16,583 nt of DNA from Shimia sp041624275 (GCF_041624275.1 NZ_JBFJVE010000044.1:1-16583), one strand, 5' to 3'; shown: positions 1 to 6,584, numbered from the stretch's first letter. The notes: generated by a model from the letters alone, not told the origin. Program-made: numbers and translations.

Positions 1-503
1 AGGGGCTGCGGTCCTTCTCGGTCTCGGGCCGCGTGAAAAATCCGGGCGTGCATCTGTTGCCCTCGGGATCGACCATCATGGATGTGATCGACGCCTGCGG
101 TGGCATGGCCGAGGGGCATGAATTCAAGGCCTATCAGCCGGGCGGCCCATCTTCGGGTCTGTTGCCGGCCAGCATGAATGACATCCCGCTGGATTTCGAC
201 ATGTTGCAGCCGCATGGCACCTTCATCGGCTCAGCTGCCGTGGTGGTGCTGGGCCATCAGGACAGCGCCCGCGATGCGGCGCTGAACATGCTGCGCTTCT
301 TCGAGGATGAAAGCTGTGGTCAGTGTACGCCCTGCCGGGTCGGCTGCGAAAAGGCGGTCAAGCTGATGCAGGCCGAGCATTGGGACACCGGCCTTCTGGA
401 AGAGCTGAGCCAAGCCATGGTCGATGCCTCGATCTGCGGTCTGGGTCAGGCGGCGCCGAACCCGATCCGCCTGACGATGAAGCATTTCGCGGACGAGATC
501 TAA
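1..503 (+). CDS. fdsB: NAD-dependent formate dehydrogenase beta subunit, FdsB (C-terminal part)
   Basis: The gene enters from outside the window. The frame is open from base 3 and encodes the last 166 residues. FdsB is the NuoF-like diaphorase subunit of soluble molybdenum formate dehydrogenase; it carries FMN and a [4Fe-4S] cluster and passes electrons from formate oxidation to NAD+. An SLBB-like segment (G-R-V-K-N-P-G-V onwards) comes first, then the cluster motif C-G-Q-C-T-P-C (cysteine codons at 315, 324 and 333), and a fourth cysteine at 435 in I-C-G-L-G-Q-A-A-P-N-P. The last two cysteines are separated by 33 residues, and the ICGLGQAAPNP ending fits FdsB better than NuoF of complex I. 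In many relatives fdsA follows directly; here the next gene is convergent. The TAA stop overlaps that gene's stop by two bases. NuoF or HoxF homologues are the main alternatives. Confidence 0.85.
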   Translation, partial: GLRSFSVSGRVKNPGVHLLPSGSTIMDVIDACGGMAEGHEFKAYQPGGPSSGLLPASMNDIPLDFDMLQPHGTFIGSAAVVVLGHQDSARDAALNMLRFFEDESCGQCTPCRVGCEKAVKLMQAEHWDTGLLEELSQAMVDASICGLGQAAPNPIRLTMKHFADEI

Positions 504-739
504 CGCACCCGCAACAGCCGCTGGAACAGCCGCCCGCCATAGCGCGGCATCAGCACCATATAGGCGATCACCAGCGCGAACAGGGCGATTGCCGGCCCAC
601 CATTGAGGGAAAATCCGCCCTCGGTGGTGTCGCCGGTGATCGCGGCGATGATATAGCCAAAGACCATGAAGCTGGCGAACAGATCCAGAATAAAGGCAAT
701 AACCACGCGCCAGGTGGCTGGTTTTGAACTGTCTGACAT
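500..739 (-). CDS. Small two-helix membrane protein, RDD-like
   Basis: Encodes 79 residues beginning MSDSSKPATWR. I chose the ATG at 737-739 because GGAGG lies four bases upstream on the minus strand (744-748); a longer reading with a 35-residue Arg/Ser-rich extension has no such support. Two hydrophobic segments are visible: roughly residues 11-29 (V-V-I-A-F-I-L-D-L-F-A...) and 45-60 (A-I-A-L-F-A-L-V-I-A-Y). A polar T-T-E-G-G-F-S-L-N-G loop lies between them and an Arg-rich tail follows. The Arg before helix 1, the Asp inside it and the TTEGGFSLNG loop resemble the short RDD-family proteins of Rhodobacteraceae. That assignment is from memory, and the function is unknown. It converges on fdsB with overlapping stops (CTAA at 500-503), so the two transcripts must run into each other's 3' ends. 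Confidence 0.72.
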   Translation of the reverse strand: MSDSSKPATWRVVIAFILDLFASFMVFGYIIAAITGDTTEGGFSLNGGPAIALFALVIAYMVLMPRYGGRLFQRLLRVR

Positions 740-899
740 GGAACCTCCGCTGGGATGTTGCGATAGGCTTTTCAGGCTAGGCGCCGAGGCGCGCCGTGGC
801 CAGAGAAATCGGCCCGCGACATGTCCTGACGACAGGCGAGACAATCTGCAAAAGCCGCGCTAGGGTCACGCTGCAACCGGAACTCGGGCGGGGCCAAGC

Positions 900-1580
900 A
901 TGACCTTTCTGGAAGAAATCGCATTGCGGCAATCCTTGCGCGCCGGGCTATTGCTGCTCGGGCTGCTGGCGGCGCTGCTTTATGCGGCGGTGTTCTGCTA
1001 TCGCGGCCCCTCGGGCGCCAAGACCCTGGTCAAGGCGGTGCCGCTGCTGAGTTTCGCCCTTGCCGGGCTGACCACATTCGCCGCCCCGCTGGTGATCGTG
1101 GCGCTGCTCTTGTCGGCGGTCGGCGACATCGCCCTGTCGCGCCCCGGCCGGCGGGCCTTTCTGACCGGGCTGGTCGGCTTTGCCGCCGCGCATCTGGTCT
1201 ATGTGCTGCATTTCGCGGCCCTCTCGGGCGGGGTCGCTCTGAGCCTTGCCGCGCTGCCGGTCGTGGTCTTCGCCCTCTCGACCGAGCGCTGGCTGGTGCC
1301 GCATACCGGCGATCTGCGCTGGCCGGTGCGGGTCTATGTGCTGCTGATCTCGCTGATGGGGATCACCGCGCTGGGCCTCGAGGGGCGGATGCTGGCGATG
1401 CTCGGCGCCTTTGCCTTCATCGCCTCGGACACGATCCTGTCGCTGCAACTGTTCCGCATGGGCGAGGGCGCGCGCTGGCAGGTTCCGGCCTCGGTGGTGC
1501 TCTGGGGGCTTTATGTCGGTGGGCAACTGGCGATCCTCGCCGGGGCGGGCTGGGCAACGCCGCTCTTCCAATTCCGCTAA
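900..1580 (+). CDS. Lysoplasmalogenase family protein (YhhN/TMEM86)
   Basis: Encodes 226 residues, almost all hydrophobic, with about eight predicted membrane segments starting near residue 13. Family hallmarks visible are the A-K-T-L-V-K-A-V-P-L-L segment near residue 40, L-L-L-S-A-V-G-D-I-A-L-S with the conserved Gly-Asp, F-L-T-G-L-V-G-F-A-A-A-H-L-V-Y with the conserved His, and a late S-D-T-I-L-S motif. Animal TMEM86 members hydrolyse the vinyl-ether bond of lysoplasmalogens, and some bacterial relatives share the activity. The substrate in this organism, which may not make plasmalogens, is unknown. The start at 900 has only a weak G-rich region upstream. The gene stands 40 bp ahead of ftsY and may share its transcript. 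The 160-bp spacer to the divergent small membrane gene must hold promoters for both, but I could not place them reliably. Confidence 0.85.
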   Translation: MTFLEEIALRQSLRAGLLLLGLLAALLYAAVFCYRGPSGAKTLVKAVPLLSFALAGLTTFAAPLVIVALLLSAVGDIALSRPGRRAFLTGLVGFAAAHLVYVLHFAALSGGVALSLAALPVVVFALSTERWLVPHTGDLRWPVRVYVLLISLMGITALGLEGRMLAMLGAFAFIASDTILSLQLFRMGEGARWQVPASVVLWGLYVGGQLAILAGAGWATPLFQFR

Positions 1581-1620
1581 AGCCGCATTACTTGGGGGAA
1601 GACGTTTTCCGGAGGCCCCA

Positions 1621-2754
1621 ATGGCGTTTTTTTCCAAGCTCAAGGACAGGTTGTTCAAGTCTTCTTCCAAACTCGAAGAGGGGCTGGACGCGATTGTCGA
1701 GGATGGCGGTGAAGCAAGCGCCGCCGACAGCGCCGAGACCCGCCCGGAAACCCCGCCCGAGACCGCCGCCGCCGCGGTTGCAGAGGCGGCACCAATCGCC
1801 GCGCCGGACCCTGATCCCGTGCCCGCGCCCGCCGCTGCCGAAACCGCCCCGCAGGATGGCGCCAAGCCGGGGCTGCTGGCGCGGCTCACCGGGCGCGCTG
1901 CCGGCAAGCCGGTGGTCAAGCGGGTGCTGGACGACGACATGCTCGAACAGCTCGAGGAACTGCTGATCGCCTCGGATATGGGGGTCGACACGGCGCTGCG
2001 CGTCACCGCCAATATCGCCGAGGGCCGGTTCGGCAAGCGGCTGTCGACCGAAGAGATCAAGACCGCGCTGGCCAATGAGGTGGCGCGCATCATGGAGCCG
2101 GTGGCCAAGCCGCTGCCGCTTTATGCGACCAAACCGCAGGTGGTGCTGGTGGTCGGGGTCAACGGCTCGGGCAAGACCACCACCATCGGCAAGCTGGCGA
2201 GCCAGTTCAAGGCGGCCGGCAAATCGGTGGTGATCGCCGCCGGAGACACTTTCCGCGCCGCCGCGGTGGAACAGTTGCAGGTCTGGGGCGAGCGGGCCGG
2301 GGTGCCGGTTCTGACCGCGCCGGAAGGCTCGGACCCGGCCAGCCTGGCCTTTGATGCGATCACCAAGGCGCAGGAAGAGGGCGCCGACCTCTTGATGATC
2401 GACACGGCGGGCCGGTTGCAGAACCGCGCCGATCTGATGGAGGAACTGGCCAAGATCGTGCGGGTGATCCGCAAGAAGGACCCGGAGGCGCCGCATAACA
2501 CGCTGTTGGTGCTTGATGCCACCACCGGGCAGAACGCCCTCAGCCAGGTCGAGACCTTCCAGAAGCTTGCCGATGTGTCGGGGCTGGTGATGACCAAGCT
2601 CGACGGCACCGCCAAGGGCGGCGTGCTGGTGGCGCTGGCCGACAGGTTCGGCCTGCCGATCCATGCCATCGGCGTTGGTGAAAAAATCGACGATCTGGCC
2701 CCCTTCGACCCCGAGGAATTCACCGCCGCGCTGACCGGGCTGGGCCGCGCCTGA
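1621..2754 (+). CDS. ftsY: Signal recognition particle receptor FtsY
   Basis: Encodes 377 residues. FtsY is the membrane-associated SRP receptor GTPase; it forms a heterodimer with Ffh and delivers ribosomes translating membrane proteins to SecYEG. I see a short basic amphipathic N-terminus (MAFFSKLKDRLF), then an acidic Ala/Pro/Glu-rich A region up to about residue 90. The NG domain follows. GTPase motifs are G1 G-V-N-G-S-G-K-T-T at 179-187, D-T-F-R-A-A at 209-214, D-T-A-G-R at 261-265 and T-K-L-D-G-T-A-K-G-G at 325-334. The start is fixed by GGAGG at 1611-1615, five bases upstream of the ATG; in-frame codons extend further upstream into yhhN but encode nothing FtsY-like. It lies in a plus-strand run with the lysoplasmalogenase gene before it and an EamA transporter gene 48 bp after. 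Confidence 0.97.
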   Translation: MAFFSKLKDRLFKSSSKLEEGLDAIVEDGGEASAADSAETRPETPPETAAAAVAEAAPIAAPDPDPVPAPAAAETAPQDGAKPGLLARLTGRAAGKPVVKRVLDDDMLEQLEELLIASDMGVDTALRVTANIAEGRFGKRLSTEEIKTALANEVARIMEPVAKPLPLYATKPQVVLVVGVNGSGKTTTIGKLASQFKAAGKSVVIAAGDTFRAAAVEQLQVWGERAGVPVLTAPEGSDPASLAFDAITKAQEEGADLLMIDTAGRLQNRADLMEELAKIVRVIRKKDPEAPHNTLLVLDATTGQNALSQVETFQKLADVSGLVMTKLDGTAKGGVLVALADRFGLPIHAIGVGEKIDDLAPFDPEEFTAALTGLGRA

Positions 2755-2802
2755 GCCGGGGCATGGCGTCCCGGCGGGTGACACGGGCGGCGGGGCGGCG
2801 CG

Positions 2803-3705
2803 ATGAGTGACTGGCTGATTTCCATCGAGGGCACCGAGGCGGGCGAACGGGTCGCCTTGATCCTGGCCTTGGTTGCGGCCTTTCTGCACGCGGTTTTCGG
2901 GGCGCTGCAGAAGGGGCGGCATGATCCCTGGCTGTCGCGCGGCGCCATCGACTTCGCACTGGTGCTGATCTCGGCTCCGGTGGCGCTGTTTCTGGTGCCC
3001 TGGCCCGAGGGGCATATCTGGCTGTTGCTGGCCGGGGCGATGGTGATCCATTTCATCTACAAGTTCGGCCAGGCGCTGGCCTATGCGCGCGGCGCCTTCA
3101 CCGTGGTCTATCCGGTGGTGCGCGGCACCGGGCCGCTGTTCACGGTGATCGGGGCCTGGGTGATTTTTGGCGAAAGCTTTGGCGGGGTGCAGTGGCTGGG
3201 GGTGCTGGTGCTGCTGGGCGGGATCTTTGGCCTGGCTGTCTACAATCTCGTGCATGTGCAGAGTGAGCGTGAGACGCTGGTGCCGGCACTGTGGCTGGCG
3301 GTGGGCACCGGGGCGATGGTGGCGGTCTACACCACCTATGACGCCTATGGCATCCGCGCCACCGCCAACCCCTTTACCTTCCTGATGTGGTTCTTCTTCC
3401 TGACCTCGCTGGATTTCCCGGTGCTGGCGGCGCTGCGCCTGCGCAGCATGGCCTATCCGCCGCCCCTGAAACCCCTGTTCCTGAGGGGGCTGGCCGGGGC
3501 GCTGGTGGCCTGGGGCAGCTTTGGTTCGGTGATGCTGGCGACGCGGCTTGGCAAGGTCGGCGAGGCGGCGGTGCTGCGCGAGACCTCGCCGGTCTTCGCG
3601 GCGCTGATCGGCTGGCTGGTCCTGCGCGAGACCGTCGGCCCGCGCCGCATCGCGCTGATGGTGATGATCGCGGCGGGGGCGGTGCTGGTTGAACTCGGGG
3701 GCTGA
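2803..3705 (+). CDS. EamA/DMT-superfamily transporter
   Basis: Encodes 300 residues with about ten transmembrane helices arranged as two EamA repeats, the usual length for this superfamily of small-molecule and metabolite exporters. The first repeat ends around Y-P-V-V-R-G-T-G-P-L-F-T-V-I-G-A and the following I-F-G-E. The second ends with A-A-V-L-R-E-T-S-P-V-F-A-A-L-I-G-W-L-V-L-R-E-T, the matching motif (proline in helix 9, Glu before the last helix). The substrate cannot be read from the sequence. The ATG at 2803 has only a weak G-rich upstream region. It follows ftsY by 48 bp and precedes yciB by 37 bp in the same orientation, so co-transcription is likely. I recall ftsY followed by an EamA gene in other Rhodobacteraceae, so the link is probably positional. 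Confidence 0.88.
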   Translation: MSDWLISIEGTEAGERVALILALVAAFLHAVFGALQKGRHDPWLSRGAIDFALVLISAPVALFLVPWPEGHIWLLLAGAMVIHFIYKFGQALAYARGAFTVVYPVVRGTGPLFTVIGAWVIFGESFGGVQWLGVLVLLGGIFGLAVYNLVHVQSERETLVPALWLAVGTGAMVAVYTTYDAYGIRATANPFTFLMWFFFLTSLDFPVLAALRLRSMAYPPPLKPLFLRGLAGALVAWGSFGSVMLATRLGKVGEAAVLRETSPVFAALIGWLVLRETVGPRRIALMVMIAAGAVLVELGG

Positions 3706-3744
3706 ATGGGCCAGATAGGGTCTGAAACCAGGCAGGTGGCCCAT
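3706..3744 (+). promoter_or_regulatory. Inverted repeat that can cover the yciB start
   Basis: ATGGGCCA at 3706-3713 and TGGCCCAT at 3737-3744 are perfect 8-base complements separated by 23 bases. The first arm starts right after the transporter stop codon. The second arm contains the end of the Shine-Dalgarno region and the A and T of the yciB ATG (3743-3745). In a read-through mRNA this hairpin would hide the yciB initiation site, which ribosomes finishing the transporter gene could open. The pairing is seen; the translational-coupling role is inference. Confidence 0.4.
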
Positions 3745-4345
3745 GCGCGACAAGACCAAGATCAATCCGATGCTGAAAACCGGGCTCGAGCTGGGGCCGA
3801 TCGTGGCGTTTTTCGTCGCCTACCTGAAACTGCGCGACAGCAGCTTTGTCATCGCGGGCACCGATTATGACGGTTTCATCATCGTCACTGCCGGCTTCGT
3901 GCCGCTGATGATGCTGTCGATGGGACTGTTGTGGAAGCTGACCGGGCATCTGTCGAAAATGCAGATCGCCACATTGGTGCTGGTGGTGGTCTTCGGCGGG
4001 CTCTCGGTGTGGCTGAATGACGACCGGTTCTTCAAGATGAAGCCGACGATGATCTACCTGTTGTTCGGCGGCGTGCTGGGCTTCGGCCTGCTGCGCGGTC
4101 GCTCCTATCTCAAATACGTGATGGAAGAGGTGCTGCCGCTGCAGGAAGCCGGCTGGATGATCCTGACCCGTCGCCTGACCTGGTTCTTCCTGTCGCTGGC
4201 GCTGCTGAACGAGGTGGTCTGGCGCACCCAGAGCACCGATACCTGGGTCTATTTCAAGACCTTCGGCCTGACGGCGGCGGTGTTCGGGTTTTTCATGACC
4301 CAGGGCGGGGTTCTTCAGAAATACGCCGCCGACAAGGGCGAATAG
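3743..4345 (+). CDS. yciB: Inner-membrane protein YciB/IspZ (septation protein A family)
   Basis: Encodes 200 residues, close to the usual family length. YciB is a polytopic inner-membrane protein linked to septation and envelope integrity in enterics and Shigella; its molecular activity is unsettled. Family features visible are L-E-L-G-P-I-V-A-F-F-V-A-Y near residue 14, N-D-D-R-F-F-K-M-K-P-T-M-I-Y-L-L-F-G around 92-109, the R-R-L-T-W-F-F-L-S-L-A-L-L-N-E-V-V-W stretch near 150-167, and the closing W-V-Y-F-K-T-F-G-L segment. About five to six membrane segments are apparent. The start at 3743 follows a GGCAGG-type ribosome-binding region at 3731-3736. It is the last gene of the ftsY run and is followed by a convergent terminator region. 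Confidence 0.93.
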   Translation: MRDKTKINPMLKTGLELGPIVAFFVAYLKLRDSSFVIAGTDYDGFIIVTAGFVPLMMLSMGLLWKLTGHLSKMQIATLVLVVVFGGLSVWLNDDRFFKMKPTMIYLLFGGVLGFGLLRGRSYLKYVMEEVLPLQEAGWMILTRRLTWFFLSLALLNEVVWRTQSTDTWVYFKTFGLTAAVFGFFMTQGGVLQKYAADKGE

Positions 4346-4365
4346 ACCGTTTAGCATCGGCGTTG

Positions 4366-4449
4366 CGGGGGGCGCTGCCCCCAAAGCGGCCATGCCTGCG
4401 CCATGGCCGCTTTTCCCCCGGAGTATTTGGCAAGAGATGAAGCCGGGGG
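4366..4449. repeat. Hairpin-rich convergent intergenic element, possibly a dispersed Rhodobacteraceae repeat
   Basis: Three stem-loops are packed into 84 bases between yciB and the glutathione transferase gene. GGGGGC (4368-4373) pairs with GCCCCC (4377-4382) across a GCT loop. A 12-bp stem follows at 4383-4413 (listed separately as a terminator). CCCCCGG (4415-4421) then pairs with CCGGGGG (4443-4449), flanking AGTATTTGGCAAGAGATGAAG-like sequence. From memory, a G-run/GCT/C-run block followed by CCCCCGGA.TATTT and a purine-rich tail recurs between genes in many Rhodobacteraceae genomes. I see only one copy in this window, so its repeat status is inference. Confidence 0.45.
4383..4414. terminator. 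Bidirectional intrinsic terminator between yciB and the glutathione transferase gene
   Basis: AAAGCGGCCATG (4383-4394) pairs perfectly with CATGGCCGCTTT (4402-4413) across a 7-base loop. It ends in TTTT on the plus strand, and the leading AAA becomes TTT on the minus strand. It sits 38 bases after the yciB stop and 50 bases beyond the end of the convergent gene, so it can end both transcripts. Confidence 0.75.
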
Positions 4450-4463
4450 CAGCGGCGTGTGCT

Positions 4464-5159
4464 TCAGTTGCGTTTGAACAGGACGCTTTGGGCGCCGGAA
4501 TCGCGGCGGAAATCGGCGCGTTTCTCGGCATGGAGCGCGCGGCCGCGCCGCACTGCGGGGCGGGCGCCGACGCTGTCGAGCCAGCGCGCCAGATGCGGCT
4601 TGTCCTCGAGGCTCTGCTGCTGGCCCTCCCAGAGCGAGGCCCAGCCCCAGATCGCCATGTCGGCGATCGAATAGAAATCGCCGGCGACATATTCCCGCGC
4701 CGCCAGCCGGCGGTCGAGCACGCCGTAGAGCCGCGCCACCTCGGTGCGGTAGCGGTCCTTGGCGTAGGGCAGGTCGTTGGGGGGCTCCATGGCGGGGGCG
4801 TATTTCAGGAAATGGTGGGCCTGCCCGGCCATCGGGCCGAGCCCGCCCACCTGCCACATCAGCCATTCCTCGACCGCCACCCTTTGGCGTTCGTCGCTGC
4901 CGCCGAACCGCCCGGTCTTGCGCGCCAGATAGAGCAGGATGGCGCCGCTTTCGAAGACCGGGATCGGCCGCCCGCCGGGGCCGTCGTGGTCGACGATCGC
5001 CGGCATGCGGTTGTTGGGAGAGATGGCGAGGAAGTCGGGGGCGAACTGGTCGCCGGCGCCGATATCGACCAGGCGGGTGCGATAGTCGAGCGCCATCTCC
5101 TCGAGCGCGATCGAGATTTTCCACCCGTTCGGGGTGGGCCAGAAATAGAGGTCGATCAT
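4464..5159 (-). CDS. Glutathione S-transferase, nu class (YfcG/YghU-like disulfide reductase family)
   Basis: Encodes 231 residues from ATG 5157-5159; a GTG nine codons upstream is possible, but family members start at the MIDLYFW equivalent and AGGG lies upstream of the chosen ATG. The N-terminal thioredoxin-like domain contains T-P-N-G-W-K-I-S-I-A-L-E-E (about 9-21), S-P-N-N-R-M-P-A-I-V-D with the cis-Pro, and F-E-S-G-A-I-L-L-Y-L-A, which contacts the glutathione gamma-glutamyl group. The helical C-terminal domain has W-Q-V-G-G-L-G-P-M and G-Q-A-H-H-F, typical of E. coli YfcG and YghU, which reduce disulfides with bound glutathione instead of conjugating it. Near the C-terminus, Y-S-I-A-D-M-A-I-W matches the family N-capping motif. 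The tail after about residue 200 is Arg/Ala-rich and less conserved. It is divergent from metZ and has its own transcript. Confidence 0.92.
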   Translation of the reverse strand: MIDLYFWPTPNGWKISIALEEMALDYRTRLVDIGAGDQFAPDFLAISPNNRMPAIVDHDGPGGRPIPVFESGAILLYLARKTGRFGGSDERQRVAVEEWLMWQVGGLGPMAGQAHHFLKYAPAMEPPNDLPYAKDRYRTEVARLYGVLDRRLAAREYVAGDFYSIADMAIWGWASLWEGQQQSLEDKPHLARWLDSVGARPAVRRGRALHAEKRADFRRDSGAQSVLFKRN

Positions 5160-5238
5160 CTGCGGGGCCCTCGTGGTTTTCCCCACATGATGCGCGGAAT
5201 GTGGCCCGAGGCAAGCCCGGCGCCGCGCCCGGCGGGAG

Positions 5239-5267
5239 TTGACGCAGCGGCCCGGCGGGATTAAAGA
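5239..5267 (+). promoter_or_regulatory. Candidate sigma-70-type promoter for the metZ riboswitch transcript
   Basis: TTGACG at 5239-5244 is a good -35 element. The AT-rich ATTAAAGA at 5260-5267 lies 15-17 bases further on, in otherwise GC-rich sequence, and can serve as a -10. Transcription would start near 5273-5275, exactly where the SAM-II aptamer begins. No transcription start data are available, and the -10 match is only about 3 of 6. Confidence 0.5.
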
Positions 5268-5275
5268 CCGCTGCG
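5243..5275. repeat. Perfect inverted repeat across the metZ promoter
   Basis: CGCAGCGG (5243-5250) and CCGCTGCG (5268-5275) are exact 8-base complements separated by 17 bases. The left arm starts inside the -35 box and the right arm ends at the first bases of riboswitch helix P1. If transcription starts near 5273, the repeat exists mainly in DNA and could be an operator. If it starts further upstream, it would form an RNA helix competing with P1. Confidence 0.5.
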
Positions 5276-5327
5276 TGGCGATTTGTTACCGGATTGCGGG
5301 CCACGTTAAACACACCGCTAAAGAGGT
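5274..5327 (+). promoter_or_regulatory. SAM-II riboswitch aptamer upstream of metZ
   Basis: SAM-II aptamers bind S-adenosylmethionine and switch off methionine-synthesis genes in alphaproteobacteria, typically metA, metZ and metC. Helix P1 is CGTGGC (5274-5279) with GCCACG (5300-5305). The signature GATTTGT follows P1, then TTGCGGGCCACGTTAAA, then the characteristic GCTAAAG (5317-5323). A pseudoknot is supported by GCGG (5296-5299) with CCGC (5315-5318), and possibly ACC (5288-5290) with GGT (5325-5327). The match to the family in both sequence and fold is strong. An intrinsic terminator stands 12 bases downstream, so control by transcription termination is likely; this is inference. Confidence 0.93.
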
Positions 5328-5338
5328 CAGGACGAAGG

Positions 5339-5375
5339 AAACCCCTGTTCGCTTGGCCGATCGGGGGTTTTTATT
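5339..5375 (+). terminator. Intrinsic terminator in the metZ leader (expression platform)
   Basis: AAACCCC (5339-5345) pairs with GGGGTTT (5364-5370) and runs into TTTTATTT. The 18-base loop contains TTGGCCGATC. It lies between the SAM-II aptamer and the metZ ribosome-binding site, the expected place for a SAM-controlled transcription terminator. I could not identify one clear antiterminator pairing. Confidence 0.8.
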
Positions 5376-5391
5376 TGGCCGCAAGGGCCAC

Positions 5392-5397
5392 AGGAGG
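5392..5397 (+). promoter_or_regulatory. metZ Shine-Dalgarno that decides between two start codons
   Basis: AGGAGG at 5392-5397 is followed by two consecutive in-frame ATG codons at 5400 and 5403. The spacing is two bases to the first and five to the second, which favours initiation at 5403. A small hairpin, TGGCC (5376-5380) with GGCCA (5386-5390), ends one base before the Shine-Dalgarno. Confidence 0.7.
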
Positions 5398-5402
5398 ACA
5401 TG

Positions 5403-6584
5403 ATGAGCCAACGCAGAGCGCGCACCAACCTGGTTCATGGCGGCACCCGCCGCAGTCAGTACAACGAGGTCAGCGAAGCGATCTTCCTGACCCAGGGTTT
5501 TGTCTATGACACTGCCGAACAGGCCGAGGCCCGGTTTCTGCAGGCCGGCGAGGACGAGTTCATCTATGGCCGCTACGGCAACCCGACCGTGGCCATGTTC
5601 GAAGACCGCATCGCGCTGCTGGAAGGGGCCGAGGATGCCTTTGCCACCGCCTCTGGCATGGCGGCGGTGAACGGGGCCCTGACCTCGCTGGTCAAGGCCG
5701 GCGATCACGTGGTCGCGGCGCGGGCGCTGTTCGGCTCGTGCCTGTATATCCTCGAGGAGGTTCTGGCGCGGTTCGGGGTCGAGGTCACGCTGGTCGATGG
5801 CACCGATCTCGAGGCCTGGCGGGCGGCGATGCGCGCCGACACCCGGGCGGTGTTCTTCGAATCCATGTCCAACCCGACGCTCGAGGTGATCGACATCGCC
5901 GCCGTGGCCGAGATCGCCCATGCGGTGGGCGCGACGGTGGTCGTCGACAATGTCTTCTCGACCCCGGTGTTTTCCGATGCCATCGCCCAGGGGGCCGATG
6001 TGGTGGTCTATTCCGCAACCAAGCATATCGACGGCCAGGGGCGCACCCTGGGCGGGGTCATCCTTGGCACCAAGGACTACATTCGCGGCACCGTCGAACC
6101 CTATATGAAACACACCGGCGGCAGCATGTCGCCCTTCAACGCCTGGGTCATGCTCAAGGGGCTGGAAACCATCGACCTGCGGGTGCGTGCCCAGGCCGAG
6201 AGCGCGCTGAAACTGGCCACGGCGCTGGACGGCCATCCCAAGCTGGCGCAGGTGATCTACCCGGGGCTGGCCAGCCATGCCCAGAACGCATTGGTGCAGC
6301 GCCAGCTTGGCGGCAAGGGCGGCACGGTGCTGTCGCTGGAGATCTCCGGCGGGCAGGAGGGGGCCTTCCGCTTTCTCAACGCGCTGGAGGTGGCGGTGAT
6401 TTCGAACAACCTCGGCGATGCCAAGTCGATCTGCACCCACCCGGCGACGACCACCCATCAGCGGCTTCCCGAGGCGCAGAAGGTCGAGCTGGGGATCACC
6501 CCCGGGCTGGTGCGCTTCTCGGTCGGTCTTGAGGATGTCGACGACCTTATCGGCGACGTGACCGCGGCGCTGGACAGGGTCTGA
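5403..6584 (+). CDS. metZ: O-succinylhomoserine sulfhydrylase MetZ
   Basis: Encodes 393 residues from ATG 5403 (394 from the adjacent 5400). It is a PLP enzyme of the Cys/Met metabolism family that makes homocysteine from O-succinylhomoserine and sulfide, the direct sulfhydrylation route to methionine. Motifs seen: Y-G-R-Y-G-N-P-T (PLP phosphate and neighbouring-subunit contacts), A-S-G-M-A-A near residue 83, V-V-D-N-V-F-S-T-P, and S-A-T-K-H-I-D-G-Q-G with K207 as the PLP Schiff-base lysine. The C-terminus has S-N-N-L-G-D-A-K-S and the T-H-P-A-T-T-T-H segment typical of MetZ/MetB. The length matches the family. The SAM-II riboswitch and terminator upstream indicate repression when SAM is plentiful. 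The aptamer's known association with metZ supports this over cystathionine gamma-synthase, the main alternative. A strong terminator follows, so it is a single-gene unit. Confidence 0.95.
   Translation: MSQRRARTNLVHGGTRRSQYNEVSEAIFLTQGFVYDTAEQAEARFLQAGEDEFIYGRYGNPTVAMFEDRIALLEGAEDAFATASGMAAVNGALTSLVKAGDHVVAARALFGSCLYILEEVLARFGVEVTLVDGTDLEAWRAAMRADTRAVFFESMSNPTLEVIDIAAVAEIAHAVGATVVVDNVFSTPVFSDAIAQGADVVVYSATKHIDGQGRTLGGVILGTKDYIRGTVEPYMKHTGGSMSPFNAWVMLKGLETIDLRVRAQAESALKLATALDGHPKLAQVIYPGLASHAQNALVQRQLGGKGGTVLSLEISGGQEGAFRFLNALEVAVISNNLGDAKSICTHPATTTHQRLPEAQKVELGITPGLVRFSVGLEDVDDLIGDVTAALDRV

Noticed and set aside
740..899. Divergent promoters between the RDD-like gene and the lysoplasmalogenase gene
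   Set aside because: Promoters must exist here, but no pair of -35 and -10 elements with acceptable spacing stood out on either strand, so none is called.
1588..3765. Long minus-strand open frame of 725 codons opposite ftsY and the EamA gene
   Set aside because: Its translation is dominated by His, Gln, Arg and Pro, the usual antisense shadow of a high-GC coding strand, and ftsY and the transporter are unmistakable on the plus strand.
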